DNA from: Bin87 sp034423595
GTDB lineage: Bacteria; Chloroflexota; Dehalococcoidia; Lucifugimonadales; UBA3495
Assembly (NCBI GenBank): GCA_965207025.1
Contig: OZ242258.1
Coordinates: 2,976,001 to 3,040,000 of the forward strand
Length of the DNA: 64,000 bases
Direction of reading: 5' to 3'
Below are positions 24,493 to 32,180 of the stretch, piece by piece. The notes beneath the pieces were generated by a model that made no database searches, was not told where the DNA came from, and worked only from the letters and a program-made list of their open reading frames with translations. How positions within the stretch are numbered: position 1 is the first letter of the stretch; every line of letters begins with the position of its first letter. Both the position numbers and the translations under genes were made by a program.

Positions 24493-24792
24493 CTACTCCC
24501 GCACCGGCCAGGGCTGGGATGCGTCCAGCAGCAGCACGGCGATACCGCCGGGCACGGCGCAGGCGAACTCCACGATGGCCCGCATCTCGTCGTCATTGGG
24601 AGGCCGCCCGATGCGCCACAGCCGCCCCTGGCGGGCGGGCAGGCCGGCGGCCAGGGCCATCTCTTCGAGGGAAGTCCCCGACCGGTCTTCCAGCCGGCCC
24701 AACCGCACCGGGAAATCCTGGGGCAGGGACGGAGCGGGAAACCGCAGGTAACGATCCCGTTCCGCGCCGTTCAGGGCGCTACTCACCACCAT
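24493..24792 (-). CDS. HTH mini-protein, paralogue C (divergent)
   Basis: About 99 residues from the ATG at 24792; a TTG six codons upstream is an alternative. Unit pattern: DFPVRLGRLEDRSGTSLEEM, ALAAGLPARQGRLWRIGRPP, then AIVEFACAVPGGIAVLLLDA. The WR of the recognition segment and the PGG turn match the siblings, but several positions have diverged. It overlaps the upstream gene by 14 bases. Confidence 0.65.
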   Translation of the reverse strand: MVVSSALNGAERDRYLRFPAPSLPQDFPVRLGRLEDRSGTSLEEMALAAGLPARQGRLWRIGRPPNDDEMRAIVEFACAVPGGIAVLLLDASQPWPVRE

Positions 24793-25096
24793 CAACCCCG
24801 GCGTCGCCAACCCCGGCCCATAGAGTCAAGGCGCCAGCGTCGCCCTGGCACAAGAGCTCGATGCCGCCGGGGATGCTGCGGGCGAACTCGGTGATGGCCA
24901 GGATGTTGGCCCCGGAGGGCTTGCGCTCGCCCTTCCGCCACAGCAGGATGGCCCGCCCGCTCACCCCCAGCAACTGCGCTATCTCCTGCCATTTCAGTCC
25001 GGACAGCGCCTTCAGGCCCTCCAGCCGCCGCCCGAAGTCCTCGGGCCAGGGAGGAATGCGGAAGTCCTCCAACAGGTTTCGCTCTGCCAATGTCAT
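24779..25096 (-). CDS. HTH mini-protein, paralogue B
   Basis: 105 residues; ATG at 25096 behind GGAGGTAACTGG. Unit: DFGRRLEGLKALSGLKWQEI, AQLLGVSGRAILLWRKGERK, then ILAITEFARSIPGGIELLCQ. The HTH lies at about residues 37-58, with WRKG after the recognition helix as in single-domain XRE proteins. Gap to paralogue A is four bases. Confidence 0.75.
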   Translation of the reverse strand: MTLAERNLLEDFRIPPWPEDFGRRLEGLKALSGLKWQEIAQLLGVSGRAILLWRKGERKPSGANILAITEFARSIPGGIELLCQGDAGALTLWAGVGDAGVDGGE

Positions 25097-25100
25097 CCAG

Positions 25101-25397
25101 TTACCTCCTCGGTCGGTAGATTACGGTCACGTCTTCGTCTATCAGCAGGGCCAGGCCGCCCGGGACCCGGACCGCGAGGCGCACCAGGGACAGCATGGCC
25201 CCGGCATTGGGTTCACCGTCCTCCTTGCGCCAGCGGAACAGCTGGCGGGGGTCCACCCCCAGGGCGTCGGCCATTCCCTCCCAGGTGAGGCCGGTCAGTT
25301 CCTTGAGGGCCACCAGCTTCCGGGGGAAGTCCTCGGGCATCATGGCGAAGCCCGGCGGGAACAGCCGGCAGCCGGAGCAATCCTGATCTCTACTCAT
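25101..25397 (-). CDS. HTH mini-protein, paralogue A, with N-terminal CxxC
   Basis: 98 residues; ATG at 25397 behind GGAGGAAACC. Starts with CSGC (residues 7-10), then the unit DFPRKLVALKELTGLTWEGM, ADALGVDPRQLFRWRKEDGE and LSLVRLAVRVPGGLALLIDE. It overlaps the upstream gene by eight bases. XRE-like DNA binding is likely; the targets are unknown. Confidence 0.75.
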   Translation of the reverse strand: MSRDQDCSGCRLFPPGFAMMPEDFPRKLVALKELTGLTWEGMADALGVDPRQLFRWRKEDGEPNAGAMLSLVRLAVRVPGGLALLIDEDVTVIYRPRR

Positions 25398-25632
25398 CGG
25401 TTTCCTCCAGAATGAACAGGTCCTCGAATTGGTTGACGCCCAAGACTTCCATCAGGCGGCGGCGGGTCTCGCCGGAGGCATAGCGCCGGCCGTTGAACAG
25501 GTCGGAGACGAAGCCGGGGGACCGCTCAATGAGCCGGGCCAGGTCGTTCTGGCTCATGTTGAGCACCTTGAGCCGTTCCCAGGCCTTGTCCGGGTCCAGG
25601 CGGGCCCGGAAGGGGAATTTCTTGCGCTTCAC
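25390..25632 (-). CDS. XRE-family HTH protein heading the paralogue stack
   Basis: 80 residues with a GTG start (AGGAGGACG upstream) overlapping the previous stop as GTGA. A canonical XRE HTH: MSQNDLARLIERSPGFVSDL then FNGRRYASGETRRRLMEVLG. It differs from the four siblings by lacking the PGG-hydrophobic tail and ends FEDLFILEETDE. Confidence 0.75.
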   Translation of the reverse strand: MKRKKFPFRARLDPDKAWERLKVLNMSQNDLARLIERSPGFVSDLFNGRRYASGETRRRLMEVLGVNQFEDLFILEETDE

Positions 25633-25814
25633 GCCGCGTCCTCCTGCCCCTGTGCGTTTCCGCTCTCTACGGCGTGGTCATCGGCGGCGTCAACGGGCTG
25701 GGGGTACATTTCGGGGTGGGCCAGGTAGTGGCGGGCGATGATGCGGGCCAGGATGCGCAGCCCGTCCAGGCGCTGGTGCTCCTGGTCCTCGGTGAGTCTT
25801 CGCTTTCTAGTCAA
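25629..25814 (-). CDS. Small charged hypothetical protein
   Basis: 61 residues, TTG start at 25814. Helical, basic N-terminus (MTRKRRLTEDQEHQRLDG, LRILARIIARHYLAHPEMYP) and acidic tail. First confident gene of the compact six-gene minus-strand set. Function unknown. Confidence 0.5.
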   Translation of the reverse strand: MTRKRRLTEDQEHQRLDGLRILARIIARHYLAHPEMYPQPVDAADDHAVESGNAQGQEDAA

Positions 25815-25935
25815 GGTTCATTCTCTCTATGGGCACCGGCGTGACTTCCGAGGGTAGCCCGGAATAGGCCGGTGGGTTATACTCGGGCTGGATATTAGAA
25901 AATCCGTTCTGTACTGGTGAGTGTAGCAACCGCAT
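25807..25935 (-). CDS. Possible 42-residue leader peptide
   Basis: An ATG at 25935 opens a 42-codon frame whose stop overlaps the TTG start of the next gene, as expected for coupling. No clear ribosome site precedes it, and the frame extends further upstream into the promoter region. Low confidence. Confidence 0.25.
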   Translation of the reverse strand: MRLLHSPVQNGFSNIQPEYNPPAYSGLPSEVTPVPIERMNLD

Positions 25936-25976
25936 ATCGGCGTGGGCAATGGAAGAAACGTCTTTCCACTGCCTTT

Positions 25977-26005
25977 TTGACAAAGTGTTCACTCTGATGT
26001 AACAA
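25977..26005 (+). promoter_or_regulatory. Promoter of the repressor/ImmA operon with embedded operator candidate
   Basis: A consensus -35, TTGACA at 25977-25982, a 17-base spacer and TAACAA at 26000-26005. CAAAGTGTTCAC (25981-25992) overlaps the -35 and spacer. The same motif with one change (CCAAAGTGTTCGC) occurs at 8794-8806 and 9855-9867. Confidence 0.65.
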
Positions 26006-26065
26006 TCAACCCGCAGAAAGACAACTACTGTTCGGGTCGGGAAGCCGGCCAGCGGGGTGGCGAGC

Positions 26066-26509
26066 ATGGACCAATACGACGACAGCATGGAACCGGAAGA
26101 CCTGCGGGAAGACGCTCAGGGCTATGAAGGCTACGAGGACATCGGCGCCCTGCTCAAGCGGCTGCGGGGCCGGGTCAGCCTGCGGGAGGTGACCCGGCGC
26201 ACCGGCGTGTCCGCTTCCTACCTGTCCCAGATCGAAAGGGGAGTGAGCCAGCCAGGCGCCAACGTGGTCCGCAAGCTTGCCGAGCTCTACAACGTAGACG
26301 CCCAGGAGTTGCTGAAGCGGGCCGGCCACGGGCCGCAACCCGGGCCTTACAGCGACGAGGTGATGGACGTGGAGCGGGCCTACCGCTTCGTGCTGGACGA
26401 CCCGGCCTTCCGGGTGGGCACCCGGCCTGACGGCCCCATGACGCTGAGCGCCAAGCGGTTCATAGTGGAGATGTACGAAAAGTTCACCGGCAAGAGGTTG
26501 CTGGAATGA
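26066..26509 (+). CDS. XRE-family repressor (ImmR-like)
   Basis: 147 residues from the ATG at 26066; a GTG three codons earlier is an alternative. HTH at about residues 34-60: SLREVTRRTGVSASYLSQIE, RGVSQPGANVVRKLAELYNV. The C-terminal part (ERAYRFVLDDPAFRVG, RFIVEMYEKFTGKRLLE) resembles the tail seen when such repressors pair with ImmA/IrrE proteins. The next gene overlaps its stop (ATGATG). By analogy with ICEBs1, it should hold the element silent until inactivated by the partner. Confidence 0.8.
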   Translation: MDQYDDSMEPEDLREDAQGYEGYEDIGALLKRLRGRVSLREVTRRTGVSASYLSQIERGVSQPGANVVRKLAELYNVDAQELLKRAGHGPQPGPYSDEVMDVERAYRFVLDDPAFRVGTRPDGPMTLSAKRFIVEMYEKFTGKRLLE

Positions 26510-27444
26510 TGGAGAACACCCTGGGCGGCTTCTGCCGCATCCTGCTGGACGACGACGCCTGCCCCCAAGCCCTGGACCTGGAGCAATTGGCCGCCCGTTT
26601 CGTGGACTATTTCCGTTTGTCGGCCCGCCCCACCCTGGAGGAGTTGACCGCCCTGGCGGAGCGGGCCGGGTTCGGCACGGTGCAGGAGGGGAAGATGGAC
26701 GGGCTCAGGGGCGCCCACATCGGCCAGCCCGGAGGCGAGTACCACATCTACCACCGGGATGACCTGTGGGAGGGTTCCAAGGCCCACACGGTGCTCCATG
26801 AAATGTACGAGATCACCCTGGAGCGCATGGACGAAATCCATTCGCCGGGAATGCCGGTCCCCTCCGGGCCCAACCCCGTGATCTGCCGGCAGGCGGAACG
26901 GTTCGCGGCGGCGGCGCTGATGCAGCCGGACATCTTCCTGCCCTACGCCCAGGCCAGTGGGCTGGACGTGGCGACCCTCCACGATGTCTTCGGCTGCGCC
27001 TACGCCTCGGCGGCCCTGCGGCTGGCCGAGGTGGTGCGGGACCCGCCCCTGCTGGTGGTCCTGTACGAGAGAGAGGAGCGGGGCGACCCGGCGGGCTGGA
27101 CGGGGCCCGCCGTGTTGCGGGCCAGGGTGGTGAAGCGGACAGCGGGTTTCGCGGCGCGCCGGTCCTGGCTGTTGAACGGACGGCGGGGAGGGATGCCCCG
27201 CAAGGACAAGGCCCTGCCCTGCGGTTGCCTGGCGGAGAGGGCGGCCCACAGCGGCGAGATGGAGTTTGCCGAAGGGGATGGCCTGGCCGCCATCGCCAGA
27301 CCCGTCCTGTGGAAGGGACGCCTGGCGAAGGTGATCGTCGTCGCCGTGCCGTGGGAGAGCCGCAGCGTCCTGGAGCCGCAGTTGGGCCGTCAAAGACGGC
27401 CCTATCCCGGGTTCAGCCAGAGGGCGGTGGCCGCCGCGCCTTGA
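26506..27444 (+). CDS. ImmA/IrrE-like metallopeptidase with HExxE motif
   Basis: 312 residues, overlapping the repressor by four bases. The zincin helix reads KAHTVLHEMYEITLERM: His98, Glu99, and Glu102 where the usual second His stands. The downstream RQAERFAAAALMQPDIFLPY matches the ImmA/IrrE glutamate helix, with Glu131 as third ligand candidate. The 150-residue extension (RRSWLLNGRRGG, KALPCGCLAE) is beyond the usual family length. Family knowledge: ImmA proteases cleave the paired repressor after DNA damage. Whether HExxE is active here is open. Confidence 0.75.
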   Translation: MMENTLGGFCRILLDDDACPQALDLEQLAARFVDYFRLSARPTLEELTALAERAGFGTVQEGKMDGLRGAHIGQPGGEYHIYHRDDLWEGSKAHTVLHEMYEITLERMDEIHSPGMPVPSGPNPVICRQAERFAAAALMQPDIFLPYAQASGLDVATLHDVFGCAYASAALRLAEVVRDPPLLVVLYEREERGDPAGWTGPAVLRARVVKRTAGFAARRSWLLNGRRGGMPRKDKALPCGCLAERAAHSGEMEFAEGDGLAAIARPVLWKGRLAKVIVVAVPWESRSVLEPQLGRQRRPYPGFSQRAVAAAP

Positions 27445-27469
27445 CGGGGCGGGCCGGATGTCCGATAAT
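27441..27469 (+). promoter_or_regulatory. Sigma70 promoter of the RHH/recombinase operon
   Basis: TTGACG at 27441-27446, exactly 17 bases, GATAAT at 27464-27469. The -35 overlaps the stop codon of the ImmA-like gene. An AATCA...TGATT inverted repeat just downstream (about 27467-27489) could be bound by the encoded RHH protein. Confidence 0.7.
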
Positions 27470-27515
27470 CAAATGTAAGACAAGTGATTACAACGACCAG
27501 CAAAAAAGAGAGACC

Positions 27516-27740
27516 ATGCCACCACGCAGAAAGACCATCACCTTCTCCCTGCCCCCGGAGATGTTCGAGCAGGTGGATGCCGTGAGGCGTGAGGAAGGAC
27601 GCGACATGAGCGAACTGGTGCGCGAGGCCCTGCGGCTCTACATGGAAGACCGGGAACTGCGCCGGGAGCAGCGCCGGGAACGGCTGCGCTCCCGGCAGTC
27701 TGAACGGGAAGATGATCAAGGAGGACACAGCCATGAGTAA
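27516..27740 (+). CDS. Ribbon-helix-helix (CopG-like) DNA-binding protein
   Basis: 74 residues from the ATG at 27516. RHH fold: RKTITFSLPPEMFEQVDAV then GRDMSELVREALRLYMED, followed by a highly basic tail (RREQRRERLRSRQSERE). It overlaps the recombinase start by eight bases, so it probably controls or assists recombination, as an autorepressor or directionality factor. Confidence 0.8.
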   Translation: MPPRRKTITFSLPPEMFEQVDAVRREEGRDMSELVREALRLYMEDRELRREQRRERLRSRQSEREDDQGGHSHE

Positions 27741-29517
27741 GAACACCGACCTGGCCCCCGTAGCCCTCTACGCCCGCGTTTCCAGCGACCGCCAGGACGT
27801 GGACCTGTCGGTGGCCGCCCAGCTTCGGGCGCTCCACGACTACGCCGACAAGAACGGCTACCTGGTGGTCCGCGAGTACATCGACGAGGCCGAGAGCGGC
27901 CGAGTCGCCGACCGGCCGCAGTTCAGGAAGATGCTGGACGAAGCCAGCAAACCGGAGGCCCCTTTTCACGAGATTCTGGTCTGGAAATTTTCGAGGTTCA
28001 CCCGCAAGCGCGAGCACGCCGTCGCCTTCAAGTCCATGCTGCGCAGGAAAGGCGTCCGCGTCGTCTCCATAACCGAGCACGCCGACGACACCCCCACCGG
28101 CAAACTCATGGAGGCCATCATCGAGTCCGTGGACGAGTTCTACTCGGAGAATTTAGCGCAGGAGGTGACGCGGGGTATGCGCGAGGCGGCCTCCCGGGGC
28201 TTCTGGATGACCACCTACGCCCCCTACGGCTACCGGCGGCTCTACGTCCAGGACGGCGCCAAGAAGCGCCCCCGCCTGGAACTCAACCCGCCCCACGACG
28301 CGGTGGTAAGGCGCATCTTCGACCTCACCCTCCAGGGCAAGACCACCCTGGACATCCTCAAGACCATGAATGCCGAGGGCATTCCCTCCTCTCATGGAAA
28401 GCGGTGGACCAAGACCGTCATCCACAAGCTCCTCACCAACGAAGCCTACACCGGTACTCTGGTCTGGGGCGCCAATGCCAAAGACGGCCAGGAGCCAGTG
28501 CGGGTGGAGGACGCCTTCCCCGCCATTGTCTCCCAGCAGGAGTTCCAGCGGGTTAAGAAGCTGCTGGAATCCCGCGCCCCCGCGATCACCCATCCCCGCC
28601 GTGCCGCCAGTCCCTACCTGCTCAGCGGCCTGGCCAAGTGCGAGACCTGCGGCAAGGCCCTCTCCGCCTCCGAAGCCAAGAGCGGCAAATACACCTACTA
28701 CGTCTGCCAGTCCATCCTCAAGCTGGGCAGCGGGTCCTGTGAGACCCCAAGGCTGAACGCCAAGTCCTTCGAGGACATCATCATCTCCAACATCCGTGAC
28801 CACATCCTAACCGAGTCCAACATCCGCGACCTGGTGAAGCTGCTGGACGAGGAGATGGACGGCGTGGCCCGGGAGCAGCGGCAGAACCTGGAAACTATTG
28901 AGGCGGAGTTGGAAGAGGTGAAGCGGAAGCTGGACCGCATCTGGCACTTCGTGGAGAGCACCGACCTGGACATGGCCGATGCCTCGGAGCGCATCCTGGC
29001 ACACCGGCATCGCCGGGAGCAATTGGAGGCCGCCGCCGAGGAAGCGCGGGCCGTCCTGGCCCAGAGGCGGGAACTGCTGGACAGCGCCGAAACCATCGCC
29101 GCCTTTGCCAGCGACATGAGCAAGTTCCTCAGGACCAGCGAACTGACCGAGACCAAAGCCTTCGTGCGGTCATTCGTCAAGGAGGTGCTGGTCAGGCCCG
29201 GCGGGGCGACAATTATCTACACCATCCCCACGCCGGAGGATAGTCCAATAGGGGGAGCGGACGCCGCCGAAATCGCCCTGAATGGCGGAGTTCGCAGTAT
29301 TGGATATGGTGGTACCCCTGGAGGGACTCGAACCCCCGACGCGCGACTTAGGACGCCGCCGCTCTGTCCAACTGAGCTACAGGGGCAGGCTGAAGGTGAT
29401 GGTGGAGATAGCGGGGCTCGAACCCGCAACCTCGGCATTGCGAACGCCGCGCTCTCCCAGTTGAGCTATATCCCCACTGCGCCGGCTACCACACCGTTGC
29501 CGATGCGAGAACCGTAG
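27733..29517 (+). CDS. Large serine recombinase (ICE integrase), reading frame extending into host tRNA genes
   Basis: 594 codons from the ATG at 27733 (AAGGAGG). Resolvase domain with catalytic Ser17 in YARVSS and KFSRFTRKREHA, then the recombinase domain (YAPYGYRRLY, LNPPHDAVVRRIFDLTLQGK), a zinc ribbon starting Cys303/Cys306 (CETCGKAL) and a long coiled coil (LETIEAELEEVKRKLDRIWH). From about residue 526 onward the frame runs antisense through tRNA-Arg and tRNA-Ala, giving the typical artefact peptide GGTRTPDARLRTPPLCPTEL. The true, pre-integration C-terminus probably differed. Confidence 0.92.
   Translation: MSKNTDLAPVALYARVSSDRQDVDLSVAAQLRALHDYADKNGYLVVREYIDEAESGRVADRPQFRKMLDEASKPEAPFHEILVWKFSRFTRKREHAVAFKSMLRRKGVRVVSITEHADDTPTGKLMEAIIESVDEFYSENLAQEVTRGMREAASRGFWMTTYAPYGYRRLYVQDGAKKRPRLELNPPHDAVVRRIFDLTLQGKTTLDILKTMNAEGIPSSHGKRWTKTVIHKLLTNEAYTGTLVWGANAKDGQEPVRVEDAFPAIVSQQEFQRVKKLLESRAPAITHPRRAASPYLLSGLAKCETCGKALSASEAKSGKYTYYVCQSILKLGSGSCETPRLNAKSFEDIIISNIRDHILTESNIRDLVKLLDEEMDGVAREQRQNLETIEAELEEVKRKLDRIWHFVESTDLDMADASERILAHRHRREQLEAAAEEARAVLAQRRELLDSAETIAAFASDMSKFLRTSELTETKAFVRSFVKEVLVRPGGATIIYTIPTPEDSPIGGADAAEIALNGGVRSIGYGGTPGGTRTPDARLRTPPLCPTELQGQAEGDGGDSGARTRNLGIANAALSQLSYIPTAPATTPLPMREP
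29310..29386 (-). tRNA. tRNA-Arg (anticodon CCU)
   Basis: A full cloverleaf with encoded CCA. Acceptor GCCCCTG/CAGGGGT, D arm GCTC..GAGC, anticodon loop GTCCTAA, T arm GGGGGTTCGAGTCCCTC. Its 3' end faces the recombinase and marks the right border of the integrated element. Confidence 0.93.
29400..29475 (-). tRNA. tRNA-Ala (anticodon CGC)
   Basis: A full cloverleaf with encoded CCA. Acceptor GGGGATA/TATCTCC shows the G3.U70 alanine identity pair; anticodon loop TTCGCAA; T arm GCGGGTTCGAGCCCCGC. It is 13 bases upstream of tRNA-Arg, in a probable common transcript. Confidence 0.95.
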
Positions 29518-29570
29518 ATTCATCGTAGCCAACAAGGGCGGTTGGTGTCAAGGAATCCGTTGTCCAGCGA

Positions 29571-30605
29571 TTATTCCACCACCCGCACCCGGTGGTTGTT
29601 GCTGTCGGCAACGTAGATCGCACCGTTGGCGGCGATGCCGCAGCCGTGAGGACGATCCATCCCCGCATCGGTGGCCTGCCCACCGTCACCGTCGCCGCCC
29701 AGGTGCCCGCCGGCGATGGTGGTCACGATGCCTGTGTTGGCGTCGATGCGGCGGATGGCATGGTTCTCGGTATCCACCACGATGATGTTGTCGTTGGCGT
29801 CGCAGCGCAGGGCTTTGGGCGCGCCCCAGGTGGCGGCCAGGGCCGGCCCTCCATCGCCGCTGTACCCCCGCTCGGCATCCGCTCCGGCCACCGTGCCCAT
29901 GATGCCGCCGGCCGTCACGATGCGCACGCCGTTGCCCTCCCGCTCGGCGATGAAGGTGTTGCCCCGGCTGTCCATGCAAACGGCCCGCGCTCCCAGGATG
30001 CTGGCCTGGTTGGCTGGCATACCGTCGCCACCGCGAACCTTCTCGCCGTTTCCGGCAAAGGTGTCTATGATGCCCGTGCCCAGGTCGATGCGTCGTATCC
30101 GCTGGTCCTGGATGTCGGCGATCAGCAGTCCTCCCCGACCATCAAGGAAGCAGTCGTTGGGTTCGCGCAATTGCGCCTCATTGCCCGGCCCGCCGTCGCC
30201 GGAGTATCCCGGCTCACCTGTGCCGGCCACTGTGGTGATAATGCCGGTCGCTCCGTCCACCCTGCGTATGGCCGCGTTCAGCCGGTCCACGATGTAGATT
30301 GTGCCGTCGGCATCAACTTCCAGCGAGTAGGGTTCGTAGAGGGTGGAGTCGGTGGCAGGGCCGCCGTCGCCGGTGTAGCCCTGCTCACCCGTTCCCGCCA
30401 CGGTGGTGACGATGCCGGTGGCGGCATCTACCCGGCGCACGATGTGGTTGCGGGCCTCGCAGAAGAACAGGTTGCCGGCGGGGTCGAAGGCGCACAGGAA
30501 CGGCTCGCGCAGGGTGGCGTCGGTGGCGGGGCCGCCGTCGCCGGTGTAGCCGGCCTCGCCGGTGCCGACGACAGTGCGGATGGTTGGGGTGTGTTCGGTT
30601 GTCAT
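29571..30605 (-). CDS. NHL-repeat beta-propeller protein
   Basis: 344 residues from the ATG at 30605 (GGAGG at the right distance). At least five NHL-type blades repeat the pattern GTGEPGYSGDGGPA ... LREP ... ITTVAG, with RRVDAATGIITTVAG variants. No signal peptide is seen from this start. The protein is very repetitive at DNA level, so blade number could vary between strains. It lies directly downstream of dnaA; the ligand or enzyme role (gluconolactonase-like or scaffold) is unknown. Confidence 0.8.
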   Translation of the reverse strand: MTTEHTPTIRTVVGTGEAGYTGDGGPATDATLREPFLCAFDPAGNLFFCEARNHIVRRVDAATGIVTTVAGTGEQGYTGDGGPATDSTLYEPYSLEVDADGTIYIVDRLNAAIRRVDGATGIITTVAGTGEPGYSGDGGPGNEAQLREPNDCFLDGRGGLLIADIQDQRIRRIDLGTGIIDTFAGNGEKVRGGDGMPANQASILGARAVCMDSRGNTFIAEREGNGVRIVTAGGIMGTVAGADAERGYSGDGGPALAATWGAPKALRCDANDNIIVVDTENHAIRRIDANTGIVTTIAGGHLGGDGDGGQATDAGMDRPHGCGIAANGAIYVADSNNHRVRVVE

Positions 30606-30689
30606 GTCTGCCTCCGCAGAATCCAGATGCAAGTTTGGGATCAGCACGAGTCGTAGCTACTATAACAGTCCCTTTGGACTGCTTTTCGA

Positions 30690-32180
30690 TCAAGAGCCAT
30701 CCAATAGCGCGCCCTTGATGCTGTTAACGGATTGGCGTAGGCGTTCGTCGCCGGCGATGGCGGCGCGTATCTTCTCCACGCCGTGAATCACGGTGCTGTG
30801 ATTGCGTCCCGACAGAAACCTGCCCACGGCGGTCGGAGGCATGCCCAACTCGACCGCCAGTAGATACATGACGACCTGCCGCGCCTGGGCTACCGTCGCG
30901 GTGCGACCACGCCCCAGGATTTGATCGACGCTCAGGCCATAAAACCGTGCCACGGCGTCCAATACCTGCTCCGGCGTAACGTCGGCGCGCGGGTCGGGCC
31001 CGGCGATGCCGTCCAGCTGCTCTGCGACGGATTCGGGGGTAAGCGGCGCATTCATCAACTGCGCCATGGCCATGACGCGGTTGAACCCTCCTTGTAACTG
31101 GCGGATGTTGCGGCTGACTCGCTGGGCAATCAGGGCAAGAATCTCGTCGGGCGCGTTGGTTCGTTGAGCCGCTGCCCATGCCCGCAGAATGGCCAGCCGC
31201 ATCTCCGGCGACGGCGGCTGGATGTCGGCCAGCAAACCCCACTGGAACCGTGAGCGCAACCGCTCCTCCAGCGGGGCGATGGTATGAGGCGGCCGGTCGC
31301 TGGTAAGCACGATCTGCGCTCCGGCCTGGTGCAGGTCGTTGAACGTGTGGAAGAGGCTTTCCTGCGTCTGCTCCTTGCCGGCGAGAAACTGCACGTCGTC
31401 CATGAGCAGCAAATCCAGTCCCCGGTAACGGTCGCGGAATTCGCGCATCGCCCGCCGGTGGATGGCCGATACGAACTCGTTGGTGAACTGCTCGGAGGTT
31501 ACGTACAGGACTGAACGGCTCTGCTCCAACGCTCGGTTGCCGATGGCGTGGAGGAGATGGGTTTTTCCCATGCCCGGGCCGGCGTATATGAACAGCGGGT
31601 TGTAGCCGTTGGACGATCTGCCGTCCGCTGAACCCCTTCCTCCACCGGCCACGGCATTGGCCGCATGGTAGGCCAACTGGTTACTCTCACCCACGACAAA
31701 ATTTTCAAAGGTGTAGCGAGGATTGCAGGTGGCTGCATTCACCACATCCCAATCGTATTCGCCAGAGGTCGATGTATTCCGCCCCAGGTCATAGCCGTCG
31801 GGCACCGGCGCCCGCGTCCGACGCGCCGGCGCCGCAGTAATGGACTGGACGCGAACGCGATCTATCTCCTCCGCTGCATCGTCGCTGGCCACCACCGATG
31901 GCATCGCCCGATACTGGATGCCTGCTTCCCGGCCCAGCGTTTTGGTAAGCGCTTCCCGGGCCATTGCCATGTGCAGGGGCAACTCCAGCCAAGACACCGC
32001 GAATGAACTGGAGGCCGCCACCACCAGGGCCGGCCCCGTACCTGATGCAAGGTCGCCGTCATACCAACTGTGCCCGACGCACGGACGCAGGAACGTATTG
32101 AAATGCTCTCTGGGCATCTCCATTTGCAACCTGCCGAGCACGGCTTGCCAGACTGATGCGGGGTCGGAAAAATCGGCCAT
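30690..32180 (-). CDS. dnaA: Chromosomal replication initiator DnaA
   Basis: 496 residues from the ATG at 32180 (GGGAGAG upstream). Domain I with FNTFLRPCVGHSW; AAA+ domain with YTFENFVVGESNQLAYHAA, Walker A GPGMGKTHLLHAIG, Walker B LLLMDDVQFLAGKE and SDRPPHTIAPLEERLRSRFQ; C-terminal DNA-binding domain with GRNHSTVIHGVEKI. All key motifs are present. The usual dnaN neighbour is missing, and no DnaA-box cluster was seen in the 320 bases upstream. Confidence 0.96.
   Translation of the reverse strand: MADFSDPASVWQAVLGRLQMEMPREHFNTFLRPCVGHSWYDGDLASGTGPALVVAASSSFAVSWLELPLHMAMAREALTKTLGREAGIQYRAMPSVVASDDAAEEIDRVRVQSITAAPARRTRAPVPDGYDLGRNTSTSGEYDWDVVNAATCNPRYTFENFVVGESNQLAYHAANAVAGGGRGSADGRSSNGYNPLFIYAGPGMGKTHLLHAIGNRALEQSRSVLYVTSEQFTNEFVSAIHRRAMREFRDRYRGLDLLLMDDVQFLAGKEQTQESLFHTFNDLHQAGAQIVLTSDRPPHTIAPLEERLRSRFQWGLLADIQPPSPEMRLAILRAWAAAQRTNAPDEILALIAQRVSRNIRQLQGGFNRVMAMAQLMNAPLTPESVAEQLDGIAGPDPRADVTPEQVLDAVARFYGLSVDQILGRGRTATVAQARQVVMYLLAVELGMPPTAVGRFLSGRNHSTVIHGVEKIRAAIAGDERLRQSVNSIKGALLDGS

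Noticed and set aside
29310..29517. C-terminal 68 codons of the recombinase as a genuine protein domain
   Set aside because: They are antisense to two tRNA genes with perfect cloverleaves and give the peptide pattern always produced by reading tRNA-Arg backwards.
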